64,000 nt of DNA from Melampsora larici-populina 98AG31 (lineage: Eukaryota; Basidiomycota; Pucciniomycetes; Pucciniales; Melampsoraceae). Made by a program: the position numbers and the translations under genes. The stretch is taken from NCBI RefSeq assembly GCF_000204055.1, contig NW_006768790.1:699534-763533 (forward strand), read 5' to 3'. How positions within the stretch are numbered: the stretch's first letter is position 1; each line of letters begins with the position of its first letter. Positions 34,884-48,735 of this stretch are shown piece by piece. The notes under the pieces are model-generated. The model was not told the DNA's origin and ran no database searches. It worked only from the letters and a program-made list of their open reading frames with translations.

Positions 34884-35867
34884 ATGGCTCAACATCGTCA
34901 ACAAACTCATCTCACTCCTCCTACCACTGAACAACAACCTACTGACCCGCTTCACAGGGTCTACGTTCTATCATGTGCTCATTGTGACGCTTTTGTCAGT
35001 GATCGCGGTATGAGGGTTAGTTCATCAGGTTTCTTTTTGTAATACCATATGCTCAAGTCCAAGTTCATCTGATTGACCTTGTATCACCATCATATGTAGG
35101 CGGTACTACTTTTACGACCTTCCATCACTCTCTTCAGCACCGATGGTATGCCGTACAATTGTGGTCCGTTATATCCTGATTCAAACGAAGATATCAATAA
35201 CTCCGAACAGGTCGAAAGAACTTGTAATTGTCTAACTCAAAGCCTAGGCTGTTATGGCTGTGGCAATACAATTGGCTGTTAGTTCAAATCATTATTCTTA
35301 TCTATCACTACCCTCGCGGTTTTCGATTAAAGGCTGACCAACTTACCTTCCATAGATCACATCATCTGTCCATGCTCTCGATGTGAGGACTCTGTATCAA
35401 AACACCGTCGAGCAGCCAATGGACATCGATGGGTTTTCCACTACGGTGAAGTGACTTACAAGGAACGTACCTACGTTCTCGACGAACCTGGCGTCATTCA
35501 ACCTCAATCTTCGTACCAACATGCACCAGGCCTAGGCAGACATTCAAGTCAAACATCCTTCATATTGACACATGATGAACGAGATCATCTTCAAATCCAA
35601 GATCTCGACGTAGCCAAACCTGAACCAAGTTATCAATATGAATCGGATTCACCTGAAGAGCTTTCCTATGAATCTGAAATGATCTCCATCTCTAATTCTC
35701 GGCGTTCTCGTTACATTCGAACTCGTCGTCCAGCTTCTCCTCGTGAACATTCTAGTATTCAAGAAGGTGATCCGGTTTATTGGCATCAACTCGTTTCTGC
35801 TGGAGAACGTTCATCACCAATTTTTGCTAAATCTACTCCTAAAATCACATCTAGACCAGCACGTTGA
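34884..35867 (+). CDS. FAM72-family protein (3 exons)
   Basis: Exons 34884-35015, 35100-35277, 35356-35867 (273 residues). Both introns have GTTAGT donors; the second splits a Tyr codon (phase 1). The core, residues about 25-145, aligns by eye with animal FAM72: CAHC near 31-34, SDRGMRAVLL, LFSTD, a Cys cluster (TCNC, CYGCGNTIGYHIICPCSRC) and NGHRWVFH. Animal FAM72 is about 149 residues; this one adds a Gln/Pro N-terminus and a roughly 130-residue Ser-rich, probably disordered tail. The Cys pairs suggest zinc binding. In mammals FAM72A binds and restrains the uracil glycosylase UNG2; whether the fungal protein does is unknown. The start is the first ATG before the conserved region. Confidence 0.9.
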
Positions 35868-38569
35868 TGAAGATCTTCATTTCACCTTTTTACTTAGTTT
35901 GAATCCCTCTGTTTCTTGGTTTCTCATTTATTCTTCTCGCATGCAACATTCCTCTTTCTTTCTTGCTTGTCGGTGTTTCATATTGTTTTTACATTTGATG
36001 AAGCTCATCACTCAAAACCAAGCAAGCTCGAAAACTCGTTCGTTTTTCTTTCTTGTTTGTCTGTCTATAAAATCTCGCCCTACAGCTCTTTGCATGTACG
36101 TTCAAATGTAGTTCTGTCAGTCTCATCCCACATCTATCACTTGCTCTTTTTACTCCTTATGAACTTTTTTCTTTTGGGTCTCATGTGTTTTTCTCTACCT
36201 TCAGTTTTCCTGTCTTACCAAGTTTTCATTAAAAAAAATGTTGAAAAAAATCCATTCAATCCTTTGTAAATCCTTCGATTCTTTACTGTAAACCTTTTTT
36301 TGTCAAATCATTAAAATCTATCATAACTTCTAATTGATCTTTGTTCATTCATTGATTCATTCGCTCGTTCATTTTGACCTTTTATCCATTCTCTGTCAAT
36401 TCTCTGGATTTTCCCTTCGCTTCTAGTTGACAGTTCTTCTTACTCATCTTTTTGTAACTGTTTGTTTTCTCTTTACCTACTTTCCTAGGTATATGTGAAT
36501 ATGTGAATATAAGATCAGGAAATTTGTTTGTTTTTAGCATTCTTTTCTTTTTCTTTTAAGGGTTTTGAGTGATACTTCTTTTTACTTCAACTTGAACAAT
36601 TCTTTTCTTGGGTTTTTGATGTTTGTTTTCCTGCAAAGTACATACTTTTTTTATCAAAAGAATCAGGACATGGAGTTTTGCTGAGAATTATAAAACTGAT
36701 CAAAACATGAGAAAGGAAGCAAGGCTGAGAATAAAATGGATGATCAAAAGAACCAGAATCAAAACAAAAAGATCAATTTACATGATTAACCCAAGGCATC
36801 CCAAAAAGTTTACACAGTTAGTCCTAGAATAAAAAACATTTCATCCAGAACTCCATTGATTAATGGCAAGCAGATGGAAAAAACCACCCATACCAACAAA
36901 CCACTCTGTGGGAAGGTCACCTACAAAGAGGCCTTGATGTTTTTTCCCCAAAAAATCATGAAACTGTGTAACCTGAAGCCTCGCATACTTTGTGCCATAA
37001 ATGGTTATTTTCTTCTCTCTTGATCATCAAATTCTACACCTCCTTGAAAGTTTCTCTCTATACACTGCTTTTCAACGTTACCAGTCCATGTAATTCAACA
37101 AGTCCTTTTTGCAATGTTTATCCTTTTGTTCTTCACATTGATTAAATCCCAAAATCTAACTACCAACTTATCCAACAACAAATTTCAAGCCAATCTAAGC
37201 CTACATGTACTACCTACACATATTCCTCAAATTCAAAAAAGCCAAGGCTCTCCTTGTGTCACTTATCCAAAAACATTCTTTTTGGGTCTTAAGGAAAGTC
37301 TCAAATCAACTACTTGTGTCTTATGATTTATAAGAACACCTCAGATCTTTTGATTTATCTATTTTGGTTGAAAGTCATAACACTTCATTGTTCACAGTAC
37401 TTTCTCATTTTGTGTTTGTACTTGCAGAATGGACCCTGCTCACTAACTTCGGTACGCCCAAGGTTCAACTTGAGGTACTTCAATAGTAGAGATCCAAACT
37501 TTCACGTAACCTAGTATCTCTAGACTTCAAGGAATGCCCATAAATCTCTTTGGTGGGTTTGTGTGACCTGTCCCCATCCTGAAATAGTGGTGATGAGCTC
37601 AATATTCTTGTACATCAATCTTTGTTATCCTCAAAGGCCCTCTCTAATACCTGAAAGTTTCAATGGATCACAAAGACTACCAAGAAAATAAAACAGTGGT
37701 ATTGTGCTTCAGGGAAAATATGATCCAATGGTTTAGATCACAGATTTATGCATCAAGACCAATTAGACCTTGAGAATCATAAAGTAACCAGAACCCCCAA
37801 GAAGCTTGATCCTTTCCTTTTGAACTTACAATGTAATCTTTCCCATAGTACAGTTTGCTAAGTCTATATGAAAGACTATAAATGAGATGTGTTTTAAACA
37901 AAACCATTTCCAGATCTTGACTGGTGTTAGGTATACTTGAATGCAATCTTAAGCATCATTTTCTTTATTCAAACCATACACCATATAGTACCATCATCAT
38001 TGTTCATCTCCAACCATCACTTTTCCATCCATGTAATCTTTCCCCTCCCACCTCAAAAGCCATCCAAAAGAGAAAAAAAGAGGTGGTGGTGGTCATACCA
38101 AGGATGACTGAAGATGAAATCTCATCAAGTTTTTCTTCCTTCTCAAAGATTTCAACACTCAACTGTGACTTCCAAACCATAGTTCAGGATCACCAAAAAG
38201 GTCACTAAAACCAAGCAAAAAAAATCATAACCTCGCATCTAAAATACGTATATAATATTTTTTTTGACACCAAACAATTGAATTTGAAAGGAAGAAAGAA
38301 AGAAATCAAAAGATAAAACAAAATAAAAATAAAAGAAATCACAAATAAATACAAAATTGATGCGTCATGAAAAAAGAAAAGGAAAAAAAAAACAGAAAGT
38401 TTAGAACGATAACAAAAAAAAAGGTAAGTTTCTTAAAGAAAAAAAAAAGATAACAAAAAGTTTTTTAAAAAAATAGAAATCATCTTGAAGGTAGATTTAA
38501 CAACTTTGAAAATTAAGTTTGAAAGCAAGCAAATGAAATTCAGATTCAATTGTTTTTTCAGCGTTTTCC
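35868..38569. other. Intergenic region between FAM72 and the Rab gene
   Basis: The first 400-600 bases are T/C-rich and are probably the FAM72 3' region. The rest is A+T-rich with short frames (66-122 codons) that look like chance. A-rich simple sequence at 38220-38480 precedes the Rab stop codon and is likely its 3' untranslated region. Confidence 0.5.
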
Positions 38570-39913
<1,344 letters not shown>

Positions 39914-40899
39914 CTTGTCTTGAGTAGGTTTGAGTTGAGTTGAGTTGAGTAGGTTTGAGTTGAGCTGATTTGATTTCGATCGATTTGATGACTGTAACTA
40001 GATCTCTGTCTGGCTTACGATCGAAGTCACTTAATTTAAACCACCTTAAATCAACAGACGGTACCATTTCATCACGGTACACCTCTTCCACCTCCTTAAA
40101 ACCATCCTACATATTAGTGTAAATGGCTGTGTCACTGTCAATTCAAACAAAACACTGCCACTGGCAATCCACGTCTCCTCTGCTGAAACAAAGAGGCTCA
40201 AAAGACCTCCTTTATACAAATCAACTTTTCAAACATTCAGGAGTAATATCAAGACCCATAAACTTTTAGTTTTCTTCACATACCTTCAAACAACCAATCT
40301 AACTTCTTTCACTCCCACATGTTTTTTCACCAACAAACTCTGCATTCCATCATGAAATCTTTCAAAAAAATTCAAAGCAGTAATCATCAAATTTCAAAGA
40401 ACCTTCACAACCATTACAAAATTCCAAATCTTTAATAATTAATAACTCACAATCCACATACATAACAAAATCTTCCTTCATTTTTCTACTTTGAAACTTT
40501 GTTTTTTTGTTTTCCAAAAATAGTCACAGATAAATTAGAAAAAGTTTCCATCTCGTCTTCTTCCTTACAAACAAACAAACAAACAAAAACAAACAAAGAT
40601 AACAAAAATAACAAATATGATGAAAAGAAAATTCCAAAGAAAGAAACAAACTTCTTCCTTTTCTTTTATGAAAAAAAAAAACAACAAGAAGAAAAGAATC
40701 CACAAAAGAAAAAAGTCGAGAAAGAAAAAATAAGGTAACACAGAGACCCATCATCTTCATCATATATTGAAATACACGAAGAAAGAAAGCCAAACCCAAT
40801 CAAACTTGTCATTTCTTTTGGTTTCGGTTTTGATAATGGAAAAGGTCTCCAATGATCCTCTTTCCAAAAGAAAAAGTCAAAACAAAACCCCAAATCGAA
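39914..40899. other. Intergenic region between Rab gene and zinc-motif gene
   Basis: The sequence just 5' of the Rab start carries a GAGTT-type simple repeat (39925-39965). The rest is A-rich and includes the 3' flank of the next gene. Frames of 66-91 codons are low-complexity Lys/Asn or Phe/Leu and are not genes. Confidence 0.5.
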
Positions 40900-43153
40900 T
40901 TAAACTTGTTGAGGTTCGAATTTACAATCAGGACTATTTGTAGAACCGACCACTCCATCATTCAAAGATTGATTTGGACGATTACTACAAAGTTTTCTAC
41001 AAAAACAAACCAAAACCCCCCAAAACTCCATCAATTCTTTGATCATGACTGAAAAGAAAACAAGATCAAACCCATTTAAATCACTTACCGATTTCCATTT
41101 CCAGGACAATTCATCAATTGACAAACAGCACAACGTCTAGGACCTCTTTTTCTAACATTTTCAGAAGACGATGTGGATGGTAATCCAACACCACCCGTAC
41201 CAGTACCAGAAGAAGAATGTCGTCTATTAGATGATTCTTCTACTAAACCTTCATCTTTTGATTCATTTCGATTTCCATCATCAACTTGTTGAATCGAACT
41301 CATAGGTTTATCTGAATTCATAAAGGACCAAGCAGGTGGTGCAGAGATAGATGAAGAGGTTCCTCCTGATCTTCCTTCGATATGATGAGTTATAGGTGAT
41401 TCATGATTCATAGTATCATTGACTCTTATATCATTATTATACCTATCACCTAACAAATGAGGTGAATGATTAGTTCGATGGCTTGAACTGGTGATATTCA
41501 CTGCCATTGGAATTGCTGGTAGATGTGGTGATGATTCGTTTTCTCCAAGTCGATCATACCTAGGTGGTTGTGTAGGTGAATCATCTCTTCCTTGAATATA
41601 AGAAGGACAAAGAGTTCGATTACCTCTTCCTAAGAATTTAACAAATCAAAACATGTTCAAATTAGACAACAAATTCTTAAAGATCAGATTGACTAGAAGA
41701 GATATACCTTTACAATAATATTGCCCACACACTCCACATTTCCTAGGCGCTCGTTTCCTTGCAGACATATCCACCTCAGGAACCTTGAAAGGATCCACAC
41801 CAGAAGCAGCTTCTTCAATAATTTGTTCTCTACTCATAGAAGGTACACTATTTCGTTTATGAGTATGAGGATTTTTAGTTTTAACTGGTGGTGTTGAGTT
41901 GTTGAGAGTTGAAGGAACCACTGAAACCGGAACAGAAGTCGAAGCAGAAGGTGGAACTAATGGTGTACCACCTAAAACTGGATCAAGTACTTCTAAATCA
42001 AATTTAAAATCCGAAGAAGTAGTAGTTGAATCACTTGCATAACAAGCATAATAAACAGCAATGACAGTTTGAGGATCAAGTAAACTAGGATCAACGGGTC
42101 CATAGATCAATGGGACTTGTTTAGATTTAATCGGATCTTCTGTACTTTGAGGTATACAAAGAAACGGTCCTTCAAGTTTAGTAGGTCGTTCTTTAGCCCA
42201 AGAAGGAGTTTCATTTGTTTGAGATTGAGCTAAACCACACAAGACAGCTTGTCGAACGTTTTCATTGGATCCAAAGGCAGCCACTTGAGCCAGAGGTGAT
42301 ATTCGACTTAGAGGGGTATTCTGACCAATGACCGGATTCACTGGATTGTTAAGATAAGCCGTCAGAAGTGAAGCCACTGCGTCTGGTCCTTGAGGAGGAC
42401 GTGAAGATGTCTCGGAGAGATGATGTTGAGGAACAGGTTCAGTAGAAGATCGTAACGGGTTTACCGCAGTGGGATGAGATGTTAGATTATGATGATCAAA
42501 CGTGGATTCTGAGTTATGCTCTGAGAATTGATTGGGCTGTGTATAAATGCGTGTCAGATCGCGTGCATGAGATCAAGAAGATTGAAGAAGTTATGAGATT
42601 CGAAGAGAGCGTACCTCAGTTGTAGTGCCAGATGGATTAGAAAAGCCATGATTAGTATTTGGTTGGGTAGGCGACATACCTATGGAAATCAAAAAGTAGT
42701 TTGTTAGAGGTCGGTCTGGAGAATGAACCGAATCGAAAGTGAACTTACGTTTAGCATTGAAATGATTCAAGTCCCAAGCACCAAGTGAAGCCAGTTTTCG
42801 TTTACGAGATAAATCATCTGAATTTGATGTAGACTGATAATCAAACCAAGAAGAGAAAGTACGTCAACGATAGAGAAGAGATGAAGTATACTTTGAAAAT
42901 TGAGCAAGTCAAGTCATACAGAGACTAAGAAATCAGGTAAACTGTTGGCTAGATGAGCTTCGACTTCTTTATAATCTTGACTGAGAGGATCGTTTGCCAA
43001 GTTGATAGATTGATTTGAATGAGAAAGTTGAGTTTGATTAGATTGAGGTGAAGTGGTAGTGGTAGTAGTAGTAGTAGCAGTGGTGGTTAATGTTCTGATG
43101 GGTGGTAATTCATGTTGATGGTTAGTTGTTCTAAGTTGATTCTGTCTTGACAT
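40900..43153 (-). CDS. Protein with two C-x2-C-x4-C-x8-C motifs (6 exons)
   Basis: Exons, minus strand: 43153-42920, 42833-42749, 42679-42615, 42536-41708, 41629-41089, 40996-40900; 616 residues. Every join keeps frame. The N-terminus is rich in Thr, Ser and Gln (a run of Thr near residue 27). A basic DLSRKRKLASLGAWDL stretch (about 85-100) may be a nuclear signal. The key feature is a motif found twice: RAPRKCGVCGQYYCKGRGNR then TLC (about 392-412) and RGPRRCAVCQLMNCPGNGNR then KLC (about 568-589). Both have spacing C-x2-C-x4-C-x8-C with a shared PR[KR]C.VC....C.G.GNR.LC pattern, and in both the motif is split by an intron just before or within GNR. A zinc-binding, DNA-related role is likely by form; I do not recognise the family. 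Confidence 0.8.
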
Positions 43154-43855
43154 GACTCTAAGTATTTAGTAATCAGTAAGTAAGTATCAAGTAAGTAAGA
43201 TAACTAAAGTGTAAAGTAAGTAAACTAAAGTCAAGTCACTCAAAGTGATATTCGATATGAATATTTAATGATATCCTTCGATTCGATTCGATTCGTTAAG
43301 TAACACATATCATTCTTCACTCAATTTCTGAGGTCGTGTTTAACTTCTGAGTCTGACTACTTAATCCTATTTAAACCAATCCAGTTCAAATTCATATCTT
43401 CAAACTCTACTAAAATACTGAGGTTAGGTTCAAACCCCCTGAGTCAATTCACCCTACATATCAATTCTTTCACCGCCTCACCCCCTAAAAATTCTCTTGC
43501 GACCCGGAATTCGGAAATTCAATAAAGTCCGGAACCGCATAATCTGATCAAAAAGGAAGCTCTTCAAAGACTCATCTCCATAAAAGTCAACCTGAACTTA
43601 CACGAGATTTCTGATCTTGCCTTTTTCGAAAGTCTACGCTGAAAAGTTTAGTAAGAGTTACAAGGAATTGTCGCTCTAAAATCCATATCATTTCCTTCTT
43701 AAGATGTTCATCATACATGCTCTAGAAATCCAGTTTAGGTAATCCTCACTCCTCCCTTTCAACTTTAATATACTCAACAAATACTCAGTTACACCAAGAC
43801 TGAACCAATGGAAAACCAATTCAACAAAGACCTTGGCAATTTACTCGACTTTTAC
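43154..43855. other. Upstream region of the zinc-motif gene
   Basis: A likely promoter region with TAAGTA- and GATTCG-type simple repeats near 43180-43300. No gene seen. Confidence 0.45.
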
Positions 43856-44951
43856 CTAACTTAACACAAGTCCCAAACTCGCAGGGGCTTTCTTACCTTC
43901 GCGAGCTCGGTGCCCTGGAGAGGGACTTGGGACTTATCAGCTACTTTTGGTGTACCAGCAGGGACCCGAAAAGGCCCTGCTCTTCTACAGCCTGGTATCT
44001 TCTGTAGTTGATACATTATAGATTCTCTGAGGAGAGCAAAATCTTCAGAACATTTAGACAAACAACTTCGGTTTTTGAACGAAGTTCACTGCTCAATTAT
44101 TAATCCTATTGCAAGAGAAGTAATTTAGGTCCTTTTTAAATTTCGTTTCCAAAATCCAGTCACCAAACCACAAATCTCAAAATCTTTCTCTCTTTCTTGA
44201 GAAAACTCAGAGCGAGATTTGTCAAATCTGAATAGACAGATCTGATGAGAATGGGCACAGGTAGCTCCAGTTCAAATGGGCAAGGGGTTTGATTGAGAGG
44301 AAGTGAAAGCTTTTGTGGTTTGAAAAAACCTCCAAGCCAAACTTGAATTTTGAACCCCCTGCTGGCTCACCAGGGAAGCCCAATAAGTCATAAGTCCCTC
44401 TCCAGTCAGGTGGTGGGCGCGGATTTGGCAGAGAGGGGCGTGCCCAGGTGCAGAGTTCCATTGTTTGGGACGCGCCCAAATAGCAAGGGGCGTGTGGGCG
44501 CGCCTTTGAAGCAAAAAACCATTAAAAACATGAAAAATCTTCACAGAAACAGCAATCAAGGCTGTGATGAAGCTCAAACACAAATGGGGATGTGAGAAAA
44601 GCTGTTTCAAGTCAGTATGACCACACTTTCAAGATAAGAATCACTGAAAGTTTTTGTTCCAGAACTAGTTTAAGCGTCTCCCAACTCAGATGAGCTCATC
44701 TGTAGGGCTTTCTCCGCCTTGAAAGTTAAAAGGACCAGAATTACAATTTCATAGGCTTCCTCTAGCCCAAGATTAGGCCCAAGAAGACCTCCTACGCTTC
44801 AGACCATCCAAGTCTTGCGTATGGGCGCGCCACCCCCGGTTTTGAGAAATATATGACGCGCCAAACGCACCGCGCCCACCACCTGACTCTCCAGACACCC
44901 GAGCTCGCAAGGAAAAGTGTCTGGGCCACAGAGGGACTTAGTTAAGTTAGG
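43856..44951. repeat. Composite of short palindromic repeats, possible 1.1-kb element
   Basis: Both ends carry CCTAACTTAAC followed by AAGTCCC, in inverted orientation (43856 and 44951), as in the copy at 8506. Inside, GTCAGGTGGTGGGCGCGG (about 44405-44422) is mirrored at about 44867-44884. GC-rich GGCGCGCC words are common. The frames here (66-112 codons) follow the repeat and are not genes. It could be one non-autonomous element or two nested ones. Confidence 0.55.
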
Positions 44952-47183
44952 ACTTTTACCCTGTGTTGCGGTCAGACTATAGATGAAGATTTTCTTGAAT
45001 GAAAAGAAATAAAACCTATGAAATATCACATCACATTTTGGGCATGTGCATAAGTAAACTCACTACTGGAATTTATAAAGTTTACTCAAATGAAATCAAA
45101 TAACATTTTGGGGAAAATTCCTAGGCTGAACACCTAGGGATAATAAACTTCTTCTGACAACAAACACCCTACGGGGTGGTAGCGGAACTACATTGCAAAA
45201 AAGCCACAACAATAACAAAGAAAAAATGCCATGATAACAATAGAAGATAAGATGATGCAACATAATAATAGTGAATAAAAAATAATTAAATTTGCCTTCT
45301 GGAACATAACAACAAAGAAACCAAAAAAATGATCCTCAATTTAAAATGTTCACTTGGCAAGAACATATCAATAAAATAACTAAAAATAATGGATAAAAGA
45401 AAACCCTTAAAAATTGTAAGAACAGTATGTAAAATAAACAAAATCATAATAAATAACTTTCAAACTAACACAAATTTGTAAAGACAATACTAGGGAACAA
45501 AAAGGGTGGAAGGGACACAAAATTGAGTAAACATTGAATGTGGTAAAGCAGAACTTGGAATTTTCAAAACAGTAAATACAATGAGAATAATTTAGATGAG
45601 TGGTAAACAGCTGATGTCTTCATCACTGTAAACCAAAATATAAAGGAAGATATCCAAAATCAGTACAGTTATATGGCAATAGAAGTCCAAATTGTTACAT
45701 ATTTCCTTCTGTTGATCACAAGTAACCAACCACAAATCTTTTGTATAATAATCCAGTGCATGTCATAAAATAGGGCCCAGGAAAGCTCCTATCACAGGGC
45801 CCAAAATTGAAGCTCACATAAAGGTAAGCATAGTAGACTTTCCCAAATTCTCCCAAAAAAGATTCCATTTCTTTCAGATTCCATCAATTGACAATCTTGG
45901 TAATGTTCAGGTGATCAGCCTGTTTTGCTCCAATTTGGCTTAACAACATTTCCATCTTGGATGAGCATTCTTTGAGCCCAGATGAGTAATCAGAATCAGC
46001 TCACAAGTCATTGTGCACTATGGGCCAGCTGTCCCTCAGGTTTCTTTGCTAAGGAATTAATGAAGCCTGAGGAAGGCCTAGTTTACCCACTCAGTTTGTG
46101 TTGATCATGTGATTAGCTGACAAGTAGGGAGAAAACTGGAAAGAAGATAGATAGAAATTGAAAGGAAATTAGTAACTACATTGGAGAAACTTCTGAGATT
46201 CCTTTGCTCACCCCTATGCAGTCATCAATATTTGCCCCTGTGTATTGAGCCATCCGATGCGCAGTAGATAAAGTCTACTGTGTAATACCTCCACACCAGC
46301 AAAACAAAATGTTGATTGTTCAAAAATCACCGCCCCAATGACAAAATCTTAGATTAATAACTAGACAGGTATAATCAGAAGAAGCAATTTAATCAATATG
46401 TATGTCCTTGGGATCATCCAAGCCATTGGTCAATTTTTTACCAGTAGGCTGTCAACATTTGTGCCTGGGCTTAGGCTAGGTACTTAAGTCTCTTAAGGTA
46501 TGGGCTTAATACACCTAAGGTACGTACTTAATATTCAAAGGTACCAGTTGGGCTATACGTTGGTCCCAGGTATGCTCCTGTAGTGCAGCAATTATAAGCT
46601 CAGCTGGAAGTGGTCAACACATTGAGTACCAACTGAACCACCAAGTTATGTGGTTCACCAGTGGAGAACCACTACATGACCCTTGTAAATCTGATTTTTT
46701 TTTTCGATCCAAACCAAAAGAATTCATAAAATGCCTGACAATTGGGCCCAGTGCCACTTGTGGTCAGGTGTAGCACAGAGTTAACTTGACCTACTGGATA
46801 TTCCAACATTTTGAGCCCACAACTCTGGTCAGGTCCCCAAAAAATTCCTGATTCTGATATTTTACAACAGAAACCTTCCAGAAACCATATTTCTCAAAAA
46901 AAAAAACCAAATCCAAGATCTTAATCTAATAACCGGCCCCTTGCAGGCACAAGCAGAGAGATGGATATTGGATTATCAGACATGTCAGCCACTGCCAGCT
47001 CTCAGAAGAATGAATAAGCATGATTCCTTAATGTGTTAAAACCCCTTTATGTTTGTATACAAACAAGTGTGGAATTGAATAAAAATCTCAATTTGTTACA
47101 GGAGGTGATTTGGTAAAGAACATGATTTAACAAAGAACATAGTGTCATAAAGAATGTGATTTAATGCCAAGTGTAATCAATTA
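44952..47183. other. Intergenic region, no gene recognised
   Basis: A-rich in 45200-45700, with local repeats of GGTA/CTTAAG words near 46460-46560 and a small palindrome GTGGTTCACCAGTGGAGAACCAC near 46650 (imperfect). No frame longer than 61 codons with a credible start. Confidence 0.5.
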
Positions 47184-47297
47184 GGGATACAAAGTTAAAA
47201 CTGGGATTTTTTTCCCAGTTTCCCAGTTTGCGTTTTTGGCGGTATTTGGGAAACTGGGAAACTGGAAAAAAACTCCCAGTCCTGACTTTGTATCCCC
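47184..47297. mobile_element. Palindromic miniature element with TA flanks
   Basis: The left arm GGGATACAAAGT then ACTGGGA and CCCAGTTTCCCAGTTT is mirrored by the right arm ending ACTTTGTATCCCC. The arms are about 45 bp around a GCGTTTTTGGCGG centre. TA lies directly outside both ends, fitting a Tc1/mariner-type miniature element. About 114 bp. Confidence 0.65.
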
Positions 47298-48735
47298 TAA
47301 ATAAAAAAACAAATCACAGAGCAAGAAAAGATCCAAACCCTGTTATCCACATCATCCTTGTTCACATATGAAGCAATGGAAAATGTTTCAAGTTTCATGT
47401 TTTTATATGACAGTCAAAACATTCAAGTACGTAAGGTCTCTTTTATGATATTGAAATTATTAAGTAATGGGATGTTGAAACTTGAGTAAAAAGGATTCAT
47501 TTTTGATTTGGTATTTACTTACATACTCACTTGTTGAAAAAAGTCAATTTGAATAAACATCATAAAACTATTCCAAATAAGTATGCATCAAATCAGAATA
47601 AGATATAGGAATCATAAACTTGAGTTTTTTTTTCAGAAATTGATTTTTTTTTTCAAAAATCATAAATATCCAAACCCCATCCCCCCTGAAAACCCAAAAA
47701 CCAAAATCCCATTGCACAAACCTTGAATAAAAAATTCCAAATAACCAAGAAAAATCATCCAATTCATCTTCATGAAAATATGACATTCAAAACAAACCCT
47801 TCCAGAAGTTTACCAATTTCTTACCTCCATCAACCCAAAAGAGAAAATACCCTCTTCAATTTTTAAAGAAAATCCCTTCTTCATTTTTAAAGAAAAAATC
47901 CCTTTTCAAAGAAAAAATCCACTTTTTGAAGGGAAAAAATCAAATTAAATTACAATAAAACCAGAACCCCATAAAAACTTCATAACTCAAGTCTCAAACC
48001 CAAAAAGAAATTCAATTTATTCTTACATTTCTGATGATGATGATGATGATGATGATGATGACAATCAAAATTCCACCTTAACAAATCAATCCAAAAAACA
48101 CTACCTTTTGTTTAAGATCCATTCATCAAGACCAAAAACCATCAAGACCAAAAACCATCAAAACCAAAAACCAAAAAATTATAATCCCTATATAAATCCA
48201 TCAAGTTTGTTTTGCAAAAAAAACCCAAAAAACCAATTCATTGATTAAATAAATATAAGAGATCCAAAATTAAACCCTCATTTTACTTTTCTTAAAATAA
48301 TATAAACCATCAATTAACCATCAGGGAAAAAAAATCGAATTAAAAAAAAAAGTTTTATAAGTCAACAAAAGATAAAGAAAAACTACATGAGCTAGATTGA
48401 GTGAGAATAAAAAAAAAATCAAAATCAAATAAAAAAAAGATAAAAAACTAATACTATTTTATTTATAAAAAATCTCAATTTATGAAAATCCCAAAAGAGA
48501 AGAAAAATGAAAAAATAAATACCAAAGTTTTACCAAGAATACCAAACAAACAAATCACAAACCGAATCACAAAAAAAAAATCCAAAATCCAAACCCCGCA
48601 AACCCCCAAACCCCCAAACGATGTGTTCATTTCTCCACACAACACTACACTACACCAATTCCTCCAATCTATTCTTTTCAATGTTCGTTTCCATCCAATA
48701 AAATCTTGTTTTTTCTCTTCGGAGGGGGATTAGTT
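47298..48735. other. A-rich intergenic region, 3' side of the CDCA7-like gene
   Basis: Long A-rich runs and short frames of low complexity (68-83 codons) that look like chance. Probably includes the 3' untranslated region of the gene ending at 48736. Confidence 0.5.
48032..48061. repeat. (TGA)10 microsatellite
   Basis: Ten perfect TGA units in non-coding sequence. Confidence 0.9.

Noticed and set aside
48482..48733. 83-codon plus-strand frame
   Set aside because: A-rich low-complexity Lys/Asn/Pro translation; likely chance in 3' flanking DNA.
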